Shown here: one piece after another, positions 1-8,829 of the stretch
Layout: every line of letters starts with the position of its first letter
Numbering within the stretch: position 1 is the stretch's first letter
Source: Aminobacter aganoensis
GTDB taxonomy: Bacteria > Pseudomonadota > Alphaproteobacteria > Rhizobiales > Rhizobiaceae
Length of the DNA: 64,000 bases
NCBI RefSeq assembly: GCF_014206975.1
Contig: NZ_JACHOU010000005.1
Span: forward strand, 1-64,000
Reading direction: 5' to 3'
The notes under the pieces: generated by a model
Database searches by the model: none
Told to the model about the DNA's origin: nothing
The model's input: the letters and a program-made list of their open reading frames with translations, nothing else
Made by a program: the position numbers and the translations under genes

Positions 1-5
1 TCATC

Positions 6-34
6 AGATGCTGGCCTCCACCCAGCCAGCATCT
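6..34. terminator. Inverted repeat, possible terminator of a gene left of the window
   Basis: A perfect 10-bp inverted repeat (AGATGCTGGC / GCCAGCATCT) with a 9-nt loop. Only two T residues follow on the + strand, so it is a weak intrinsic terminator at best. The rest of 35-282 holds no gene; it is the upstream region of the sulfate transporter operon and I see no clear operator in it. Confidence 0.35.
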
Positions 35-282
35 TGAATCACAAACCACCTTCTTTGGGAATCCTACGATTCGCTCAAGATAGGAAACGCTCTAGCTGTC
101 ATCGCTTGTGGCGAACGTTCATATCGCCCGGGCCGTTCAGGACTTTTTGAGCGAGCAAAAAAATTTCGCGACCGGCCGCTGGATGGCCGAAATTTGCCCC
201 GACGCGCCGAAATTCGGAACATTCGCCGCATCTAATTTCTACCAGTTCGATAGAGTATGACCATATTCGAACGGAGGCGGAA

Positions 283-1311
283 ATGACCACTTCACGCAGG
301 AAATTGCTTCTCTCGGCGCTGCTGGCCGGCGCAGTCCAATTCGGCGGCCTGGGCCTTGCTTATGCAGACACCACGCTGCTCAACGTCTCCTACGACCCGA
401 CCCGCGAGCTCTACAAGGACTACAACGAGGCCTTCGCCAAGCACTGGAAGGCCGAGAGCGGCGAGACGGTGACGATCCAGCAGTCGCATGGCGGCTCCGG
501 CAAGCAGGCGCGTGCCGTGATCGACGGGCTCGACGCCGACGTCGTCACGCTGGCGCTGGAAAGCGACATCAACGCCATCGTCGAGAAGTCGAAGAAGATC
601 AATCCCGACTGGCGCTCGAAGCTACCCAACAACGCCTCGCCCTACACCTCGACGATCATCTTCCTGGTGCGCAAGGGTAATCCCAAGGGCATCAACGACT
701 GGGGCGACCTGGTCAAGGACGGCGTCCAGGTGATCACGCCGAACCCCAAGACCTCGGGCGGCGCGCGCTGGAACTACCTCGCCGCCTGGGCCTGGGCCAA
801 CGGCCAGTTCGCAGGCGACGAAGCCAAGATCAAGGAATTCGTCGGCAACCTCTATGCCCATGTGCCGATCCTCGACACCGGCGCCCGCGGCTCGACGGTG
901 ACCTTTGCCGAACGCGAACAGGGCGACGTGCTGCTCGCCTGGGAAAACGAGGCCTATCTCGCGCTCGACGAATTCGGCGCCGAGAAGTTCGACATCGTCT
1001 TCCCGCCGCAGTCGATCCTGGCCGAGCCGCCGGTCGCCGTGGTCGATGCCAATGTCGACGCCAAGGGCAGCCGCAAGGTTGCCGAGGCCTACCTCAACTA
1101 CCTCTACTCGGCAGAAGGCCAGACGATTGCCGCCAAGCATCACTACCGGCCGTCCAAGCCCGAGCTGGTGCCCGCAGCCGACCTGCAGAAGCAGGCCGAA
1201 CTGAAGCTCGTCTCCATCGACGATCCGATTTTCGGCGGCTGGGCAAAGGCGCAGCCCTATCACTTCGGCGATGGTGGTATATTCGACCAGATCTACAAGC
1301 CGGCCCAGTAG
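283..1311 (+). CDS. sbp: Sulfate ABC transporter, periplasmic sulfate-binding protein
   Basis: A 342-residue periplasmic receptor that binds sulfate and delivers it to the CysT/CysW permease. Residues 1-28 form a signal peptide (Arg-Arg-Lys, hydrophobic core, A-Y-A cleavage site). The mature part carries both family signatures: QSHGGSGKQ around residues 67-75 and [16 protein letters not shown] in the middle. Length fits Sbp/CysP. A GGAGG lies just ahead of the ATG. It is the first gene of a tight four-gene operon. Sbp and CysP cannot be told apart from sequence alone. Confidence 0.95.
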   Translation: MTTSRRKLLLSALLAGAVQFGGLGLAYADTTLLNVSYDPTRELYKDYNEAFAKHWKAESGETVTIQQSHGGSGKQARAVIDGLDADVVTLALESDINAIVEKSKKINPDWRSKLPNNASPYTSTIIFLVRKGNPKGINDWGDLVKDGVQVITPNPKTSGGARWNYLAAWAWANGQFAGDEAKIKEFVGNLYAHVPILDTGARGSTVTFAEREQGDVLLAWENEAYLALDEFGAEKFDIVFPPQSILAEPPVAVVDANVDAKGSRKVAEAYLNYLYSAEGQTIAAKHHYRPSKPELVPAADLQKQAELKLVSIDDPIFGGWAKAQPYHFGDGGIFDQIYKPAQ

Positions 1312-1329
1312 AGCGAAGACCACGACGAC

Positions 1330-2181
1330 ATGACATCAGCTCCCGCCAAGGCGGGGTGGCGGTTCAGACAGCCGAGCGTCATTCCGGGTTTCGGATTGAC
1401 GCTCGGCTTCTCGCTTGCCTACCTCACGCTCATCATCCTGATCCCGCTTTCAGGTCTCGTCTGGCGTTCGGCCTCGCTCGGCTGGACCGATTTCTGGGCC
1501 ATCGCCACCGACCGGCGCACCGTCAAGGCGCTGGAGATCAGCTTCGGCACGGCGTTCATCGCTGCCGCCGTCAACGTCGTCTTCGGCACCATCGTCGCCT
1601 GGGTGCTGGTGCGCTACCGCTTTCCCGGCCGCCGCGTCATCGACGCCATGGTCGACCTGCCCTTCGCCCTGCCGACGGCGGTGGCGGGCATCGCGCTGAC
1701 CACGCTCTATTCGCCGAAGGGCTGGATGGGGTCGCTGCTGGCGCCGCTCGGCATCAAGGTCGCCTACACCCCGCTCGGCATCGTCATCGCGCTGATCTTC
1801 ATCGGCCTGCCCTTTGTCGTGCGCACGGTGCAGCCGATCATCGAGGAGATCGACAAGGAGGTCGAGGAAGCTGCCGCCACCCTGGGCGCCAACCGCTTCC
1901 AGACCATTTTCCTGGTGCTGTTTCCCGGGCTGGCACCGGCCGTCATCACCGGCTTCGCGCTCGCCTTCGCCCGCGGCGTCGGCGAATACGGCTCGGTCAT
2001 CTTCATCGCCGGCAACCTGCCCTACATCTCCGAGATCGCGCCGCTTTTGATCGTCATCCGGCTCGAGGAGTACGACTATGCCGCAGCCACCGCGATCGCC
2101 ACGATCATGCTGGCGCTGTCGTTCCTGATGTTGCTCGTCATCAACCTCATCCAGTCGCGGACCCGCAAGCGCTATGGCTGA
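1330..2181 (+). CDS. cysT: Sulfate ABC transporter permease CysT
   Basis: A 283-residue inner-membrane permease with about six hydrophobic segments and the binding-protein-dependent transport signature ([10 protein letters not shown]...), the loop that contacts the ATPase. It forms the channel with CysW. It follows sbp by 18 nt and overlaps cysW by 8 nt, so the genes are co-transcribed and probably translationally coupled. CysT rather than CysW is chosen by gene order and by the [12 protein letters not shown] segment typical of CysT. Confidence 0.93.
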   Translation: MTSAPAKAGWRFRQPSVIPGFGLTLGFSLAYLTLIILIPLSGLVWRSASLGWTDFWAIATDRRTVKALEISFGTAFIAAAVNVVFGTIVAWVLVRYRFPGRRVIDAMVDLPFALPTAVAGIALTTLYSPKGWMGSLLAPLGIKVAYTPLGIVIALIFIGLPFVVRTVQPIIEEIDKEVEEAAATLGANRFQTIFLVLFPGLAPAVITGFALAFARGVGEYGSVIFIAGNLPYISEIAPLLIVIRLEEYDYAAATAIATIMLALSFLMLLVINLIQSRTRKRYG

Positions 2182-3058
2182 TCCAGAGCTTTACCCCGCA
2201 GACGCCCATCACGAGCACGCCTCGCTGGCGGTGACCGAACGGCCGCTGGCGCGCGCCGGGCTGATGTTCGTCGCCTTCGCCTTCCTCGCCGTCTTCCTGC
2301 TGCTGCCGCTGGTGGTGGTGTTCGAACAGGCGTTTTCGCGCGGCATCGGCGCCTTTGTCGAAGCCATCAACGAGCACGACACCATCGCCGCGATCAAGCT
2401 GACGCTGCTGGTCGCCGTCATCTCGGTGCCGCTCAACCTGGTGTTCGGCGTCGCCGCCGCCTGGGCCATCGCCAAGTTCGAATTCAAGGGCAAGGCCTTC
2501 CTGACCACCTTGATCGACCTGCCGTTCTCGGTCTCGCCCGTCATCTCGGGCCTGGTCTACGTGCTCTTGTTCGGCGCCTCGAGCCTGCTCGGGCCCTGGC
2601 TCAAGATGCACGGCATCGTCATCCTGTTCGCCGTGCCCGGCATCGTCTTGGCGACCGTCTTCGTCACCTTCCCCTTCGTCGCCCGCGAACTGATCCCGCT
2701 GATGCAGGAACAGGGCACCGGCGACGAGGAGGCGGCACTGTCGCTAGGCGCCAATGGCTGGCAGACCTTCTGGCATGTGACCCTGCCCAACATCAAATGG
2801 GGTCTGCTCTACGGCGTATTGCTGTGCAACGCCCGCGCCATGGGCGAATTCGGCGCCGTTTCGGTGGTGTCGGGCCACATCAGGGGCATGACCAACACCA
2901 TGCCGCTGCATGTCGAGATCCTCTACAACGAATACAATGCCGTCGGCGCCTTTGCCGTCGCGTCCGTGCTCGCCGGCCTGGCCCTGGTGACGCTTGTGCT
3001 CAAAACCCTTCTCGAGCTCCGCTACGGCGCCGAGATCGCCGCCACGCGCGGACACTGA
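2174..3058 (+). CDS. cysW: Sulfate ABC transporter permease CysW
   Basis: A 294-residue inner-membrane permease, partner of CysT. It has about six membrane segments, the [13 protein letters not shown] stretch typical of CysW and the coupling-helix signature [15 protein letters not shown]. Its ATG lies inside the last codons of cysT (8-nt overlap). The ATPase gene follows after 17 nt. Confidence 0.93.
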   Translation: MADPELYPADAHHEHASLAVTERPLARAGLMFVAFAFLAVFLLLPLVVVFEQAFSRGIGAFVEAINEHDTIAAIKLTLLVAVISVPLNLVFGVAAAWAIAKFEFKGKAFLTTLIDLPFSVSPVISGLVYVLLFGASSLLGPWLKMHGIVILFAVPGIVLATVFVTFPFVARELIPLMQEQGTGDEEAALSLGANGWQTFWHVTLPNIKWGLLYGVLLCNARAMGEFGAVSVVSGHIRGMTNTMPLHVEILYNEYNAVGAFAVASVLAGLALVTLVLKTLLELRYGAEIAATRGH

Positions 3059-3075
3059 CAGAGGCAGACAGACTG

Positions 3076-4122
3076 ATGGAAGTTCGCGTTTCAAATGTGC
3101 GCAAGGAATTCGACCGGTTCCCGGCGCTCCGCGACGTCTCGCTCGACATCAGGTCGGGCGAGCTGATCGCGCTGCTCGGCCCATCCGGCTCGGGCAAGAC
3201 CACGCTTCTGCGCCTCATCGCCGGGCTCGAACGGCCGACGCGCGGCACGATCTTCTTCGGCGACGAGGATGCCTCGAACCGAACCATCCAGGAGCGTAAT
3301 GTCGGCTTCGTGTTCCAGCACTACGCCCTGTTCCGCCACATGACGGTGGCCGACAACATCGGATTCGGCCTCAAGGTGCGGCCCTCGGCCAAGCGGCCGA
3401 CCAAGGCGGAAATCCGCCGCCGCGCCTCCGAGCTGCTCGACCTCGTCCAGCTTTCAGGCCTGGAAAAGCGCTACCCCGCACAACTGTCGGGCGGCCAGCG
3501 CCAGCGCGTGGCACTGGCCCGCGCCATGGCCATCGAGCCGCGCGTGCTTCTGCTCGACGAGCCCTTCGGCGCCCTCGACGCCCAGGTTCGGCGCGAGCTG
3601 CGCCGCTGGCTGCGCGAAATCCACGACGCCACCGGCCATACCACGATCTTCGTCACCCACGACCAGGAGGAGGCGCTCGAACTCGCCGACCGCGTGGTGG
3701 TGATGAGCCAGGGCCGCATCGAACAGATCGGCACCGCCGACGAGGTCTACGACACGCCCAATTCGCCCTTCGTCTACGGCTTCATCGGCGAGTCGAGCTC
3801 GCTGCCGGTCAAGGTCGAGGACGGCCAGGTCTGGATATCGGACCGGCCGATCGGCCTGGCTGCCCCCGACCTGCCAGATGGCGAGGCGACGCTTTACTTC
3901 CGCCCGCATGACATCGAACTGCTCGACGAATGCAATGGCTGCATTGCCGGCACGGTCGCCGCCAGCCGCCGCGTCGCCGGCACGCGCCGCGTCGAGCTCG
4001 AAATCGGCGGCGGCCGCGAACGCGTCGAGATCGAACTGCCCGTCGGCCACCCCGCGGCACAGAAGAGCCGGGTCGCATTCCGGCCGAAGCGCTGGAAGGT
4101 GTTTCCGAAGATGGCGGAGTAG
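3076..4122 (+). CDS. cysA: Sulfate ABC transporter ATP-binding protein CysA
   Basis: A 348-residue cytoplasmic ATPase that powers sulfate uptake. Walker A GPSGSGKT is at residues 35-42, the LSGGQ signature at 137-141, Walker B RVLLLDEP at 156-163 and the H-loop His at 195. A C-terminal TOBE-like region (about 240-348) follows. The start used here, MEVRVSNV, gives the family's normal N-terminus; the frame stays open upstream inside cysW, but that part is not CysA-like. It closes the sbp-cysTWA operon. No clear terminator is seen after it. Confidence 0.95.
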   Translation: MEVRVSNVRKEFDRFPALRDVSLDIRSGELIALLGPSGSGKTTLLRLIAGLERPTRGTIFFGDEDASNRTIQERNVGFVFQHYALFRHMTVADNIGFGLKVRPSAKRPTKAEIRRRASELLDLVQLSGLEKRYPAQLSGGQRQRVALARAMAIEPRVLLLDEPFGALDAQVRRELRRWLREIHDATGHTTIFVTHDQEEALELADRVVVMSQGRIEQIGTADEVYDTPNSPFVYGFIGESSSLPVKVEDGQVWISDRPIGLAAPDLPDGEATLYFRPHDIELLDECNGCIAGTVAASRRVAGTRRVELEIGGGRERVEIELPVGHPAAQKSRVAFRPKRWKVFPKMAE

Positions 4123-4270
4123 GTGCGAGGGACAACGGCGTTGTTTCAGCCCAGGGTGGAGCGATCCGGCAGTTCGCCGGACGCGACACAGTCCTCATGT
4201 CGCAGGTGCGCGATATGGCATTTCAGTGGCGAGTGACTAGATTGCCGGGAAAGCAGAAGGATTGAGCCCG

Positions 4271-4444
4271 ATGATCCAAGTCGTCCGAAAGAGGCCCGTG
4301 CTGGCGTTGATAGCCACTGCAGCCTTAGTCGCAGTTGTGACGGCAGGTGCTACCCTCGGGGTACTTCAGACACTCACCATTCTCGCGTCCATCGGCACGG
4401 CGCTGGTTATGGGCGCCCTCGTCGTCGGGTCCTTCGCGAGATAG
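4271..4444 (+). CDS. Small hydrophobic protein, unknown
   Basis: A 57-residue protein with two hydrophobic stretches (about 11-35 and 36-54) and a basic N-terminus, so probably a small inner-membrane protein. The start is set by AGAAGGA at 4255-4261, 9 nt before the ATG; a TTG at 4262 abuts that site and is less likely. It lies 148 nt after cysA on the same strand and converges on the stress island. No family recognised. Confidence 0.5.
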   Translation: MIQVVRKRPVLALIATAALVAVVTAGATLGVLQTLTILASIGTALVMGALVVGSFAR

Positions 4445-4471
4445 GCCAGCGCTGCTGGCACCGTCCTCCGG

Positions 4472-4951
4472 TCACTTCAGGCTCACTCTGGCCACGCTGT
4501 CCGCATAGTCCTGCTTGGGGTCGCCCAGGCCGAGGAACATCTTGACGCCGGCGACAAGGCTCGAGGCGTCGAGCCAGATCTGGGCGTCGGCCGGCTCGAA
4601 GCGGAGCAGGCAGAGCTTGGGGTCGTCCTTGCCCTTCTCGAACCAGGCAGCCACGAAGCGGTTCCACAGCCGGTCGACCGTCTTGCGGTCGTTGTCGATC
4701 CTGAGCGTCCCATGGAGGGTCGCAAACAGGTCGTGCTTCCTGGCGGCGTAGACCAGGGTTGCCTTCTTGGCGCGCGTCAGGTTTTCGGCAATCTCAGTGT
4801 CCTTCGCGGTGAAGAAGTAGATGGTCTTGCGCTCGCCGTCGAACTGCGCCGTCATCGGGCGCGGGTCGACTCCAGCGGTGCCCACCATGACGGTCATGTC
4901 TGCGCGGATCGACTTCCAGAACTTCGCTTCGAACTCTTGCTTGTCGGTCAT
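4472..4951 (-). CDS. Pyridoxamine 5'-phosphate oxidase-like general stress protein
   Basis: A 159-residue split-barrel flavin-binding protein of the general stress protein 26 type (COG3871). Visible features are the MVGTAGVDPRPMTAQ strand and the IYFFTAKDTEI and ATLVYAARKHD segments of the fold. Such proteins bind FMN, FAD or F420; the substrate is unknown. The start MTDKQEF is internal to a longer open frame whose upstream part is unlike the family. It follows the 63-residue gene by 40 nt and is probably read from the same EcfG-like promoter at 5210-5234. Confidence 0.85.
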   Translation of the reverse strand: MTDKQEFEAKFWKSIRADMTVMVGTAGVDPRPMTAQFDGERKTIYFFTAKDTEIAENLTRAKKATLVYAARKHDLFATLHGTLRIDNDRKTVDRLWNRFVAAWFEKGKDDPKLCLLRFEPADAQIWLDASSLVAGVKMFLGLGDPKQDYADSVARVSLK

Positions 4952-4991
4952 CGGGTTGTCTCCGGTTGGCGGAATGGGTTGGCCAGGTTGC

Positions 4992-5183
4992 CTAGGCTGC
5001 CGAGCGCTTTCGGACCCGCCGGTCTCTCCGCGCCAGATGGGCGTCGTGTCGCTGGCGCTCCGGAGAAGGGAGCAGCGGCAGCGGTTCCACGAGATCGAAA
5101 TCGTCCGGCACGCTGTCGATGAACTCGCGGCCGATGCGATAGGTGCAATATCCGACGAACAGCAATGCAACGAGACGCAGCAT
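4992..5183 (-). CDS. Small membrane-anchored protein, stress-associated
   Basis: A 63-residue protein with a short N-terminal hydrophobic helix (MLRLVALLFVGY) and a charged Arg-rich tail. No family recognised. The start is well supported: AGGGGAAG lies 5-12 nt upstream, and a consensus EcfG promoter lies 27-51 nt upstream of the ATG. It is the first gene of a unit with the PNPOx-like gene and is divergent from the DUF892 gene. Confidence 0.6.
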   Translation of the reverse strand: MLRLVALLFVGYCTYRIGREFIDSVPDDFDLVEPLPLLPSPERQRHDAHLARRDRRVRKRSAA

Positions 5184-5209
5184 GAGACTTCCCCTTGTGT
5201 TGCCATCGC

Positions 5210-5234
5210 AACGCTGGAGGCAGGCCATCGTTCC
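5210..5234 (-). promoter_or_regulatory. EcfG (general stress sigma factor) promoter
   Basis: Read on the minus strand: GGAAC (5234-5230), a 16-bp spacer, then CGTT (5213-5210). This is an exact match to the alphaproteobacterial EcfG/RpoE2 consensus GGAAC-N16/17-CGTT. The start codon at 5183 would have a leader of about 20 nt containing a good ribosome binding site. It probably drives the 63-residue gene and the PNPOx-like gene. Confidence 0.8.
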
Positions 5235-5258
5235 CGAGAAAGAGCGCTGTTTTCGACG

Positions 5259-5283
5259 GGAACCTTCTGCCGCTTGATCCATT
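5259..5283 (+). promoter_or_regulatory. EcfG-like promoter of the DUF892 gene
   Basis: GGAAC (5259-5263), a 16-bp spacer, then CATT (5280-5283), one mismatch from the EcfG consensus. It is divergent from the consensus EcfG promoter 25 bp away. Transcription would begin near 5290, leaving room for the AAGGAG ribosome binding site and the ATG at 5319. Confidence 0.6.
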
Positions 5284-5318
5284 CCCTCCCTGCACTTTCC
5301 CGCAAGGAGCGACACCAG

Positions 5319-5813
5319 ATGAAAACGCTGAACGAGATTTTCGAGCACACGCTCGAGGACATGTACTTTGCCGAAAACGCCATCACCAAGGCACTTCCCA
5401 AGGTGGCCAAGGCGGCCAAGGACGCCAAGCTGAAGAAGGCCGCCGAGGATCACCTCGAGGAGACCAGGGGCCAGATCAAGAAGCTGGAGCAGGTCTTCAA
5501 GTCGATCGGCAAGAAGGCCGCAGGCGAGAAATGCGACGCGATCGAAGGCCTGATCAAGGAGGCCGACGGATTGATGGAAGAGGCATCGGGCACCGCTCTC
5601 GATGCCGGCCTGCTGGCGGCGTGCCAGGCGGTGGAGCACTACGAGATCGCCCGCTACGGCTCGCTTCGCGAGTGGGCCAAGGATCTCGGCCATGACGAGG
5701 CCCACACCCTGCTGAGCGAAATCCTCGACCAGGAAAAGGCGACCAACAACAAGCTGACGAACCTGGCGGTGACGGCAATCAACAAGACGTCGCCCTCGGC
5801 CAAGGCGGCTTAG
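5319..5813 (+). CDS. Ferritin-like DUF892 (YciE/YciF family) stress protein
   Basis: A 164-residue, mostly helical ferritin-like protein. The family start TLNEIFEHTLEDMYFAENAI is present, followed by acidic/His positions on four helices (ED at 12-13, HLEE and EHYE further on) that could bind a di-metal centre. The chosen ATG has AAGGAG at 5304-5309; the frame is open far upstream, but that part is not family-like. DUF892 genes are commonly stress-induced, which fits the EcfG-like promoter ahead of it. The biochemical role is unproven. Confidence 0.9.
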   Translation: MKTLNEIFEHTLEDMYFAENAITKALPKVAKAAKDAKLKKAAEDHLEETRGQIKKLEQVFKSIGKKAAGEKCDAIEGLIKEADGLMEEASGTALDAGLLAACQAVEHYEIARYGSLREWAKDLGHDEAHTLLSEILDQEKATNNKLTNLAVTAINKTSPSAKAA

Positions 5814-5831
5814 CGGCCCGCGCCGCGACCG

Positions 5832-5851
5832 ACCTCTCCCCTCGGGGAGAG
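5832..5851. terminator. GC-rich palindrome after the DUF892 gene
   Basis: CCTCTCCCC and GGGGAGAGG lie almost back to back around a TC. It sits 18 nt after the DUF892 stop and may end transcription or protect the 3' end, though there is no T tract. The same palindrome type is a frequent intergenic element in rhizobial genomes. Confidence 0.4.
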
Positions 5852-5994
5852 GCGGCTTGCCAGTTGAGAAGAGTTGTCATGCTGGGGATCGAGCTTGGCA
5901 GCGGCCACCCGCATTGCGATCGGCCAGCCCGCCGTTCAAGCCCAGGCGCTGCCTATTTCCGAAATCCCAGCCTCAAGAAGGCCTGCCCGCTAAA

Positions 5995-6029
5995 AGAGAG
6001 GTGTCACCGCCTGGCGGCAACACCTCTCT
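5995..6029. repeat. Long hairpin in the DUF892-DUF1236 gap
   Basis: AGAGAGGTGT and ACACCTCTCT form a perfect 10-bp outer stem around a second palindrome (CCGCC-T-GGCGG). It lies between the convergent DUF892 and DUF1236 genes, 53 nt beyond the end of the latter. It could end transcripts from either side, but there is no T tract. Apart from this and the palindrome at 5832-5851, I see nothing in 5814-6081. Confidence 0.55.
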
Positions 6030-6081
6030 GCGATGGCAAGGGGCACTGAAGGCGCCCCAATGCAACTTGTGCATCGAGCCG

Positions 6082-6375
6082 TCAGTCCATGATGTAGACC
6101 ACCTTGCGGGTCTGCGGGTCGATGAGAACGGTACGGCCGTCCATCACGACATACTGATACTTGTTGTCGGCAAGTGCGCCCGGCTTCAGAATGTCCGGAA
6201 TGATCGCGCCGACGACCAGTTCGAAGTTGGATGGGCGTTCGACGATCACCGGATTGGTCTTCACATATTCGCGGACGACCACTTGTTCTTCGGGTGTCAC
6301 GACCACGGTCTGGGCAGCGGCGAATGCCGTACCGGCGAGCAGGATGGTTACAGCAAGTGTGCTTCGGAAAGTCAT
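6082..6375 (-). CDS. DUF1236-type exported protein
   Basis: A 97-residue protein with a clear signal peptide (about 1-21, ending A-A-A-Q) and a single DUF1236-like domain, including the closing VVYIMD in the place of the usual VVYV(I/L) end. It is expected to be periplasmic; function unknown. The start has GAGGAGG ahead of it. An EcfG-like promoter lies just upstream, so it probably belongs to the general stress response like its neighbours. Confidence 0.8.
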   Translation of the reverse strand: MTFRSTLAVTILLAGTAFAAAQTVVVTPEEQVVVREYVKTNPVIVERPSNFELVVGAIIPDILKPGALADNKYQYVVMDGRTVLIDPQTRKVVYIMD

Positions 6376-6405
6376 ATCACTAACCTCCTCGGTTGATGGG
6401 TTAAC

Positions 6406-6430
6406 AACCGGTGGGGAGCGAAACGGTTCC
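6406..6430 (-). promoter_or_regulatory. EcfG-like promoter of the DUF1236 gene
   Basis: On the minus strand GGAAC (6430-6426), a 16-bp spacer, then GGTT (6409-6406), one mismatch from GGAAC-N16-CGTT. The ATG at 6375 is about 30 nt further on, with a strong GAGGAGG between. Confidence 0.6.
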
Positions 6431-6515
6431 GTGCCTTGTCGGATGGCTCGGCCTCATGTGGGGTTGCCCCAGCGGAGCGGACCAAGAGCGAAACGGATTT
6501 TCGCCGAACGCCCTC

Positions 6516-7610
6516 CTACCGATACGACGTATTGAAATGCCGCTCCAGAAACCGGCTGTACGCCCCCATCAGCGCGCTGAACAGGAAGTACACCGCGGCC
6601 GCGAAGACGTAGCCTTCGAGCACGGCGATGCCTTGCCAGTCGGGGTCGCGCAAGGCGGTGCGCACGGTATCGAGGAAATCGAGCAGGCCGATGATCGTCA
6701 CCAGCGTGGTGTCCTGGAAGAAGGCGATGAACAGCCCGACCAGCGCCGGGATGACCTTCTTCAGCGCCTGCGGCAGCACGATCTTGAACATCACCTGCCA
6801 GTAATGCAGCCCGAGCGCGCGGCCGGCCTCGAACTGGCCCGGCGGCACGTCCTGCAGGCCGCCGCGCACGATCTCGGCGATGTAGGCGGCGGCAAACAGG
6901 ATGATCGCCACCTGCGCGCGCAGCAACTTGTCGATGGTGACGCCGTCCGGCATGAACAGCGGCAGCATGACGGCGGCCATGAACAGGATGCTGATCAGCG
7001 GCACGCCGCGCACCAGCTCGATGAAGCCGACACCAAGGAGCCGGATCGCCGGCAGATGCGAGGCGCGCGCCAGCGCCAGGCCGATGCCGAGCGGCAGGGC
7101 GAAGGCCAGCCCGACGAAGGACAGCATGAACGACAGCGGCAGGCCGCCCCATTTCGACGTCGGCACCGCGGTCAGGCCGAAGATGCCGCCGGCCATCAGC
7201 ACGTAGAGCACGGGCAGGATGACCACCAGCCAGGCGACGACGAGGCCCCTGCCCCAGACGCGCGGGATCATCGAGACGCCGCAGGCGCCGAGGAACAGGC
7301 AAAGCGCCACCAGCGGGCGCCATTGCTCCTCGAACGGGTAGAAGCCGAACAGCATGTAGCGCAGCTTATCAGTGAGGAACGGCCAGCAGGCGCCGGAGCT
7401 TTGCTTGCAGGCGTCCGCCCCGCCGTCGAACACGGCGTTCACGAACAGCCAGCCAAGCGCCAGCTTGGCAAGCAGCAGGATGAGCGCGCCGCAGACCAGC
7501 GTGACCAGCGCATTGCCGGGCGTGCCGAAATAGGCCGCGCGCCACTTAGAGCGCCGCACCGGGCGGGCGACGGAATTGGCGGCTGCGGGAAGAACCTGGG
7601 TCTCGCTCAT
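6516..7610 (-). CDS. aapM: General L-amino-acid ABC transporter permease AapM
   Basis: A 364-residue inner-membrane permease of the His/Glu/Gln/Arg/opine family. It has an N-terminal extension with several membrane segments, then the permease domain with the coupling signature EAGRALGLHYWQVMFKIVLPQAL. Length and layout fit AapM. It starts 1 nt after aapQ ends and is the last gene of the aapJQM unit. No aapP ATPase gene follows; the next gene on this strand is the DUF1236 gene. Confidence 0.88.
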   Translation of the reverse strand: MSETQVLPAAANSVARPVRRSKWRAAYFGTPGNALVTLVCGALILLLAKLALGWLFVNAVFDGGADACKQSSGACWPFLTDKLRYMLFGFYPFEEQWRPLVALCLFLGACGVSMIPRVWGRGLVVAWLVVILPVLYVLMAGGIFGLTAVPTSKWGGLPLSFMLSFVGLAFALPLGIGLALARASHLPAIRLLGVGFIELVRGVPLISILFMAAVMLPLFMPDGVTIDKLLRAQVAIILFAAAYIAEIVRGGLQDVPPGQFEAGRALGLHYWQVMFKIVLPQALKKVIPALVGLFIAFFQDTTLVTIIGLLDFLDTVRTALRDPDWQGIAVLEGYVFAAAVYFLFSALMGAYSRFLERHFNTSYR

Positions 7611-7611
7611 G

Positions 7612-8760
7612 TCAGCGCGTCTTCAGCGCGACACGCGCATTGTACCAGTTCATGAACAGCGAGATCAGCACCGACAGGCCGAGATAGATGCCCATGAAGA
7701 TGGCGATGGTCTCCATCGCCTGGCCGGTCTGGTTCATGATGGTGTTCGACACCATCACCAGGTCGGGATAGCCGATGGCGATGGCGAGCGAGCTGTTCTT
7801 GAAAACGGTGAGGTAGGTATTGGTCAAGGGCGGGATGATGACCCGGAGCGCCTGCGGCAGCACCACGAGCCTGAGCGTGCGCGAGCGCGGCAGGCCGAGC
7901 GCCAGCGCTGCTTCCCACTGGCCCCGGCTGACCGCCTGGATGCCCGCACGCACGATCTCGGCGACACTGGCCGACAGGTTCAGCATCAGGCCGACCAGCA
8001 GCGCCACGAACTCCGGGCGGATCTGCAGCCCGCCGGTGAGGCGGAAGCGCCCGGCCTCCGGTGCGCTCCAGCTCAGCGAGACCGCGCCGCTGGCCCAGAC
8101 GGCCAGCACCGGCAGCACAAGCAGGGCGAGCGCAACGATCCAGCCGGCATTGGCCTTGCCGCTTGCGATGCGCCGGCGCTGGCCGATGCCACGCACGACG
8201 AGCGCGGCAACAGCACCGAACGCAAGCGCGCCGAGCGTCAGCCCGAACCCGCTCTGCCACTCGACCGCTGGCACCGCCAGGCCGCTGTTGGAAAGGAAGA
8301 AGCCGGGAAACAGCTGGATCGCCTGGCGGACGGGTGGAAACACCAGGATGATCAGGAAGTACCACAAGAACAGATAGAGCAGCAGCGGGACGTTGCGCAG
8401 CACCTCGACATAGGCAAGCATCAGCCGGCTGAGCAGCGGATTGGCCGACAGCCGGCCGATGCCGACGAAGACGCCGATGATGGTGCCGAAAAGCGCGGCG
8501 AGGAACGACACCTTGATGGTGTTGACGAGGCCGACGAGGATGGCGCGCGCGATTGTGTCGGTCGGTCCGTAGGCGATCGAGGTTTCGCTGATGGCGATGC
8601 CGGCCTGCCGCGACAGGAAGCCGAAACCGGTGGCGATGTCCTGCTTGGCAAGGTTCGCGCTGGCGGTGCGGTACATCACCCAGCCGGCGAGCAGCACCGC
8701 CGAGATGGCGACGACTTGATAGAAGACCGCGCGAAACCGCGTGTCGTTCAAAAACAGCAT
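7612..8760 (-). CDS. aapQ: General L-amino-acid ABC transporter permease AapQ
   Basis: A 382-residue permease that pairs with AapM. It has an N-terminal membrane anchor, the long insertion typical of AapQ and a C-terminal permease domain with EAALALGLPRSRTLRLVVLPQAL facing the ATPase. It lies between aapJ (69 nt upstream, separated by a hairpin) and aapM (adjacent). Confidence 0.88.
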   Translation of the reverse strand: MLFLNDTRFRAVFYQVVAISAVLLAGWVMYRTASANLAKQDIATGFGFLSRQAGIAISETSIAYGPTDTIARAILVGLVNTIKVSFLAALFGTIIGVFVGIGRLSANPLLSRLMLAYVEVLRNVPLLLYLFLWYFLIILVFPPVRQAIQLFPGFFLSNSGLAVPAVEWQSGFGLTLGALAFGAVAALVVRGIGQRRRIASGKANAGWIVALALLVLPVLAVWASGAVSLSWSAPEAGRFRLTGGLQIRPEFVALLVGLMLNLSASVAEIVRAGIQAVSRGQWEAALALGLPRSRTLRLVVLPQALRVIIPPLTNTYLTVFKNSSLAIAIGYPDLVMVSNTIMNQTGQAMETIAIFMGIYLGLSVLISLFMNWYNARVALKTR

Positions 8761-8790
8761 GAGCGCGCCGATGTCATGGAAACGGGGGAC

Positions 8791-8821
8791 AAGGTCCGCG
8801 CCCGATGGCGGCGCGGACCTT
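8791..8821 (-). terminator. Stem-loop between aapJ and aapQ
   Basis: A perfect 12-bp stem (AAGGTCCGCGCC / GGCGCGGACCTT) with a 7-nt loop just after the aapJ stop. Such hairpins behind binding-protein genes often stabilise the upstream message or partly stop transcription, giving more receptor than permease. There is no T tract, so partial attenuation is more likely than full termination. Confidence 0.65.
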
Positions 8822-8829
8822 GATGTTTG

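Noticed and set aside
5857-6396. Open frames on the + strand between the DUF892 and DUF1236 genes
   Set aside because: They cross two strong palindromes and the DUF1236 gene antisense; the translations look random.
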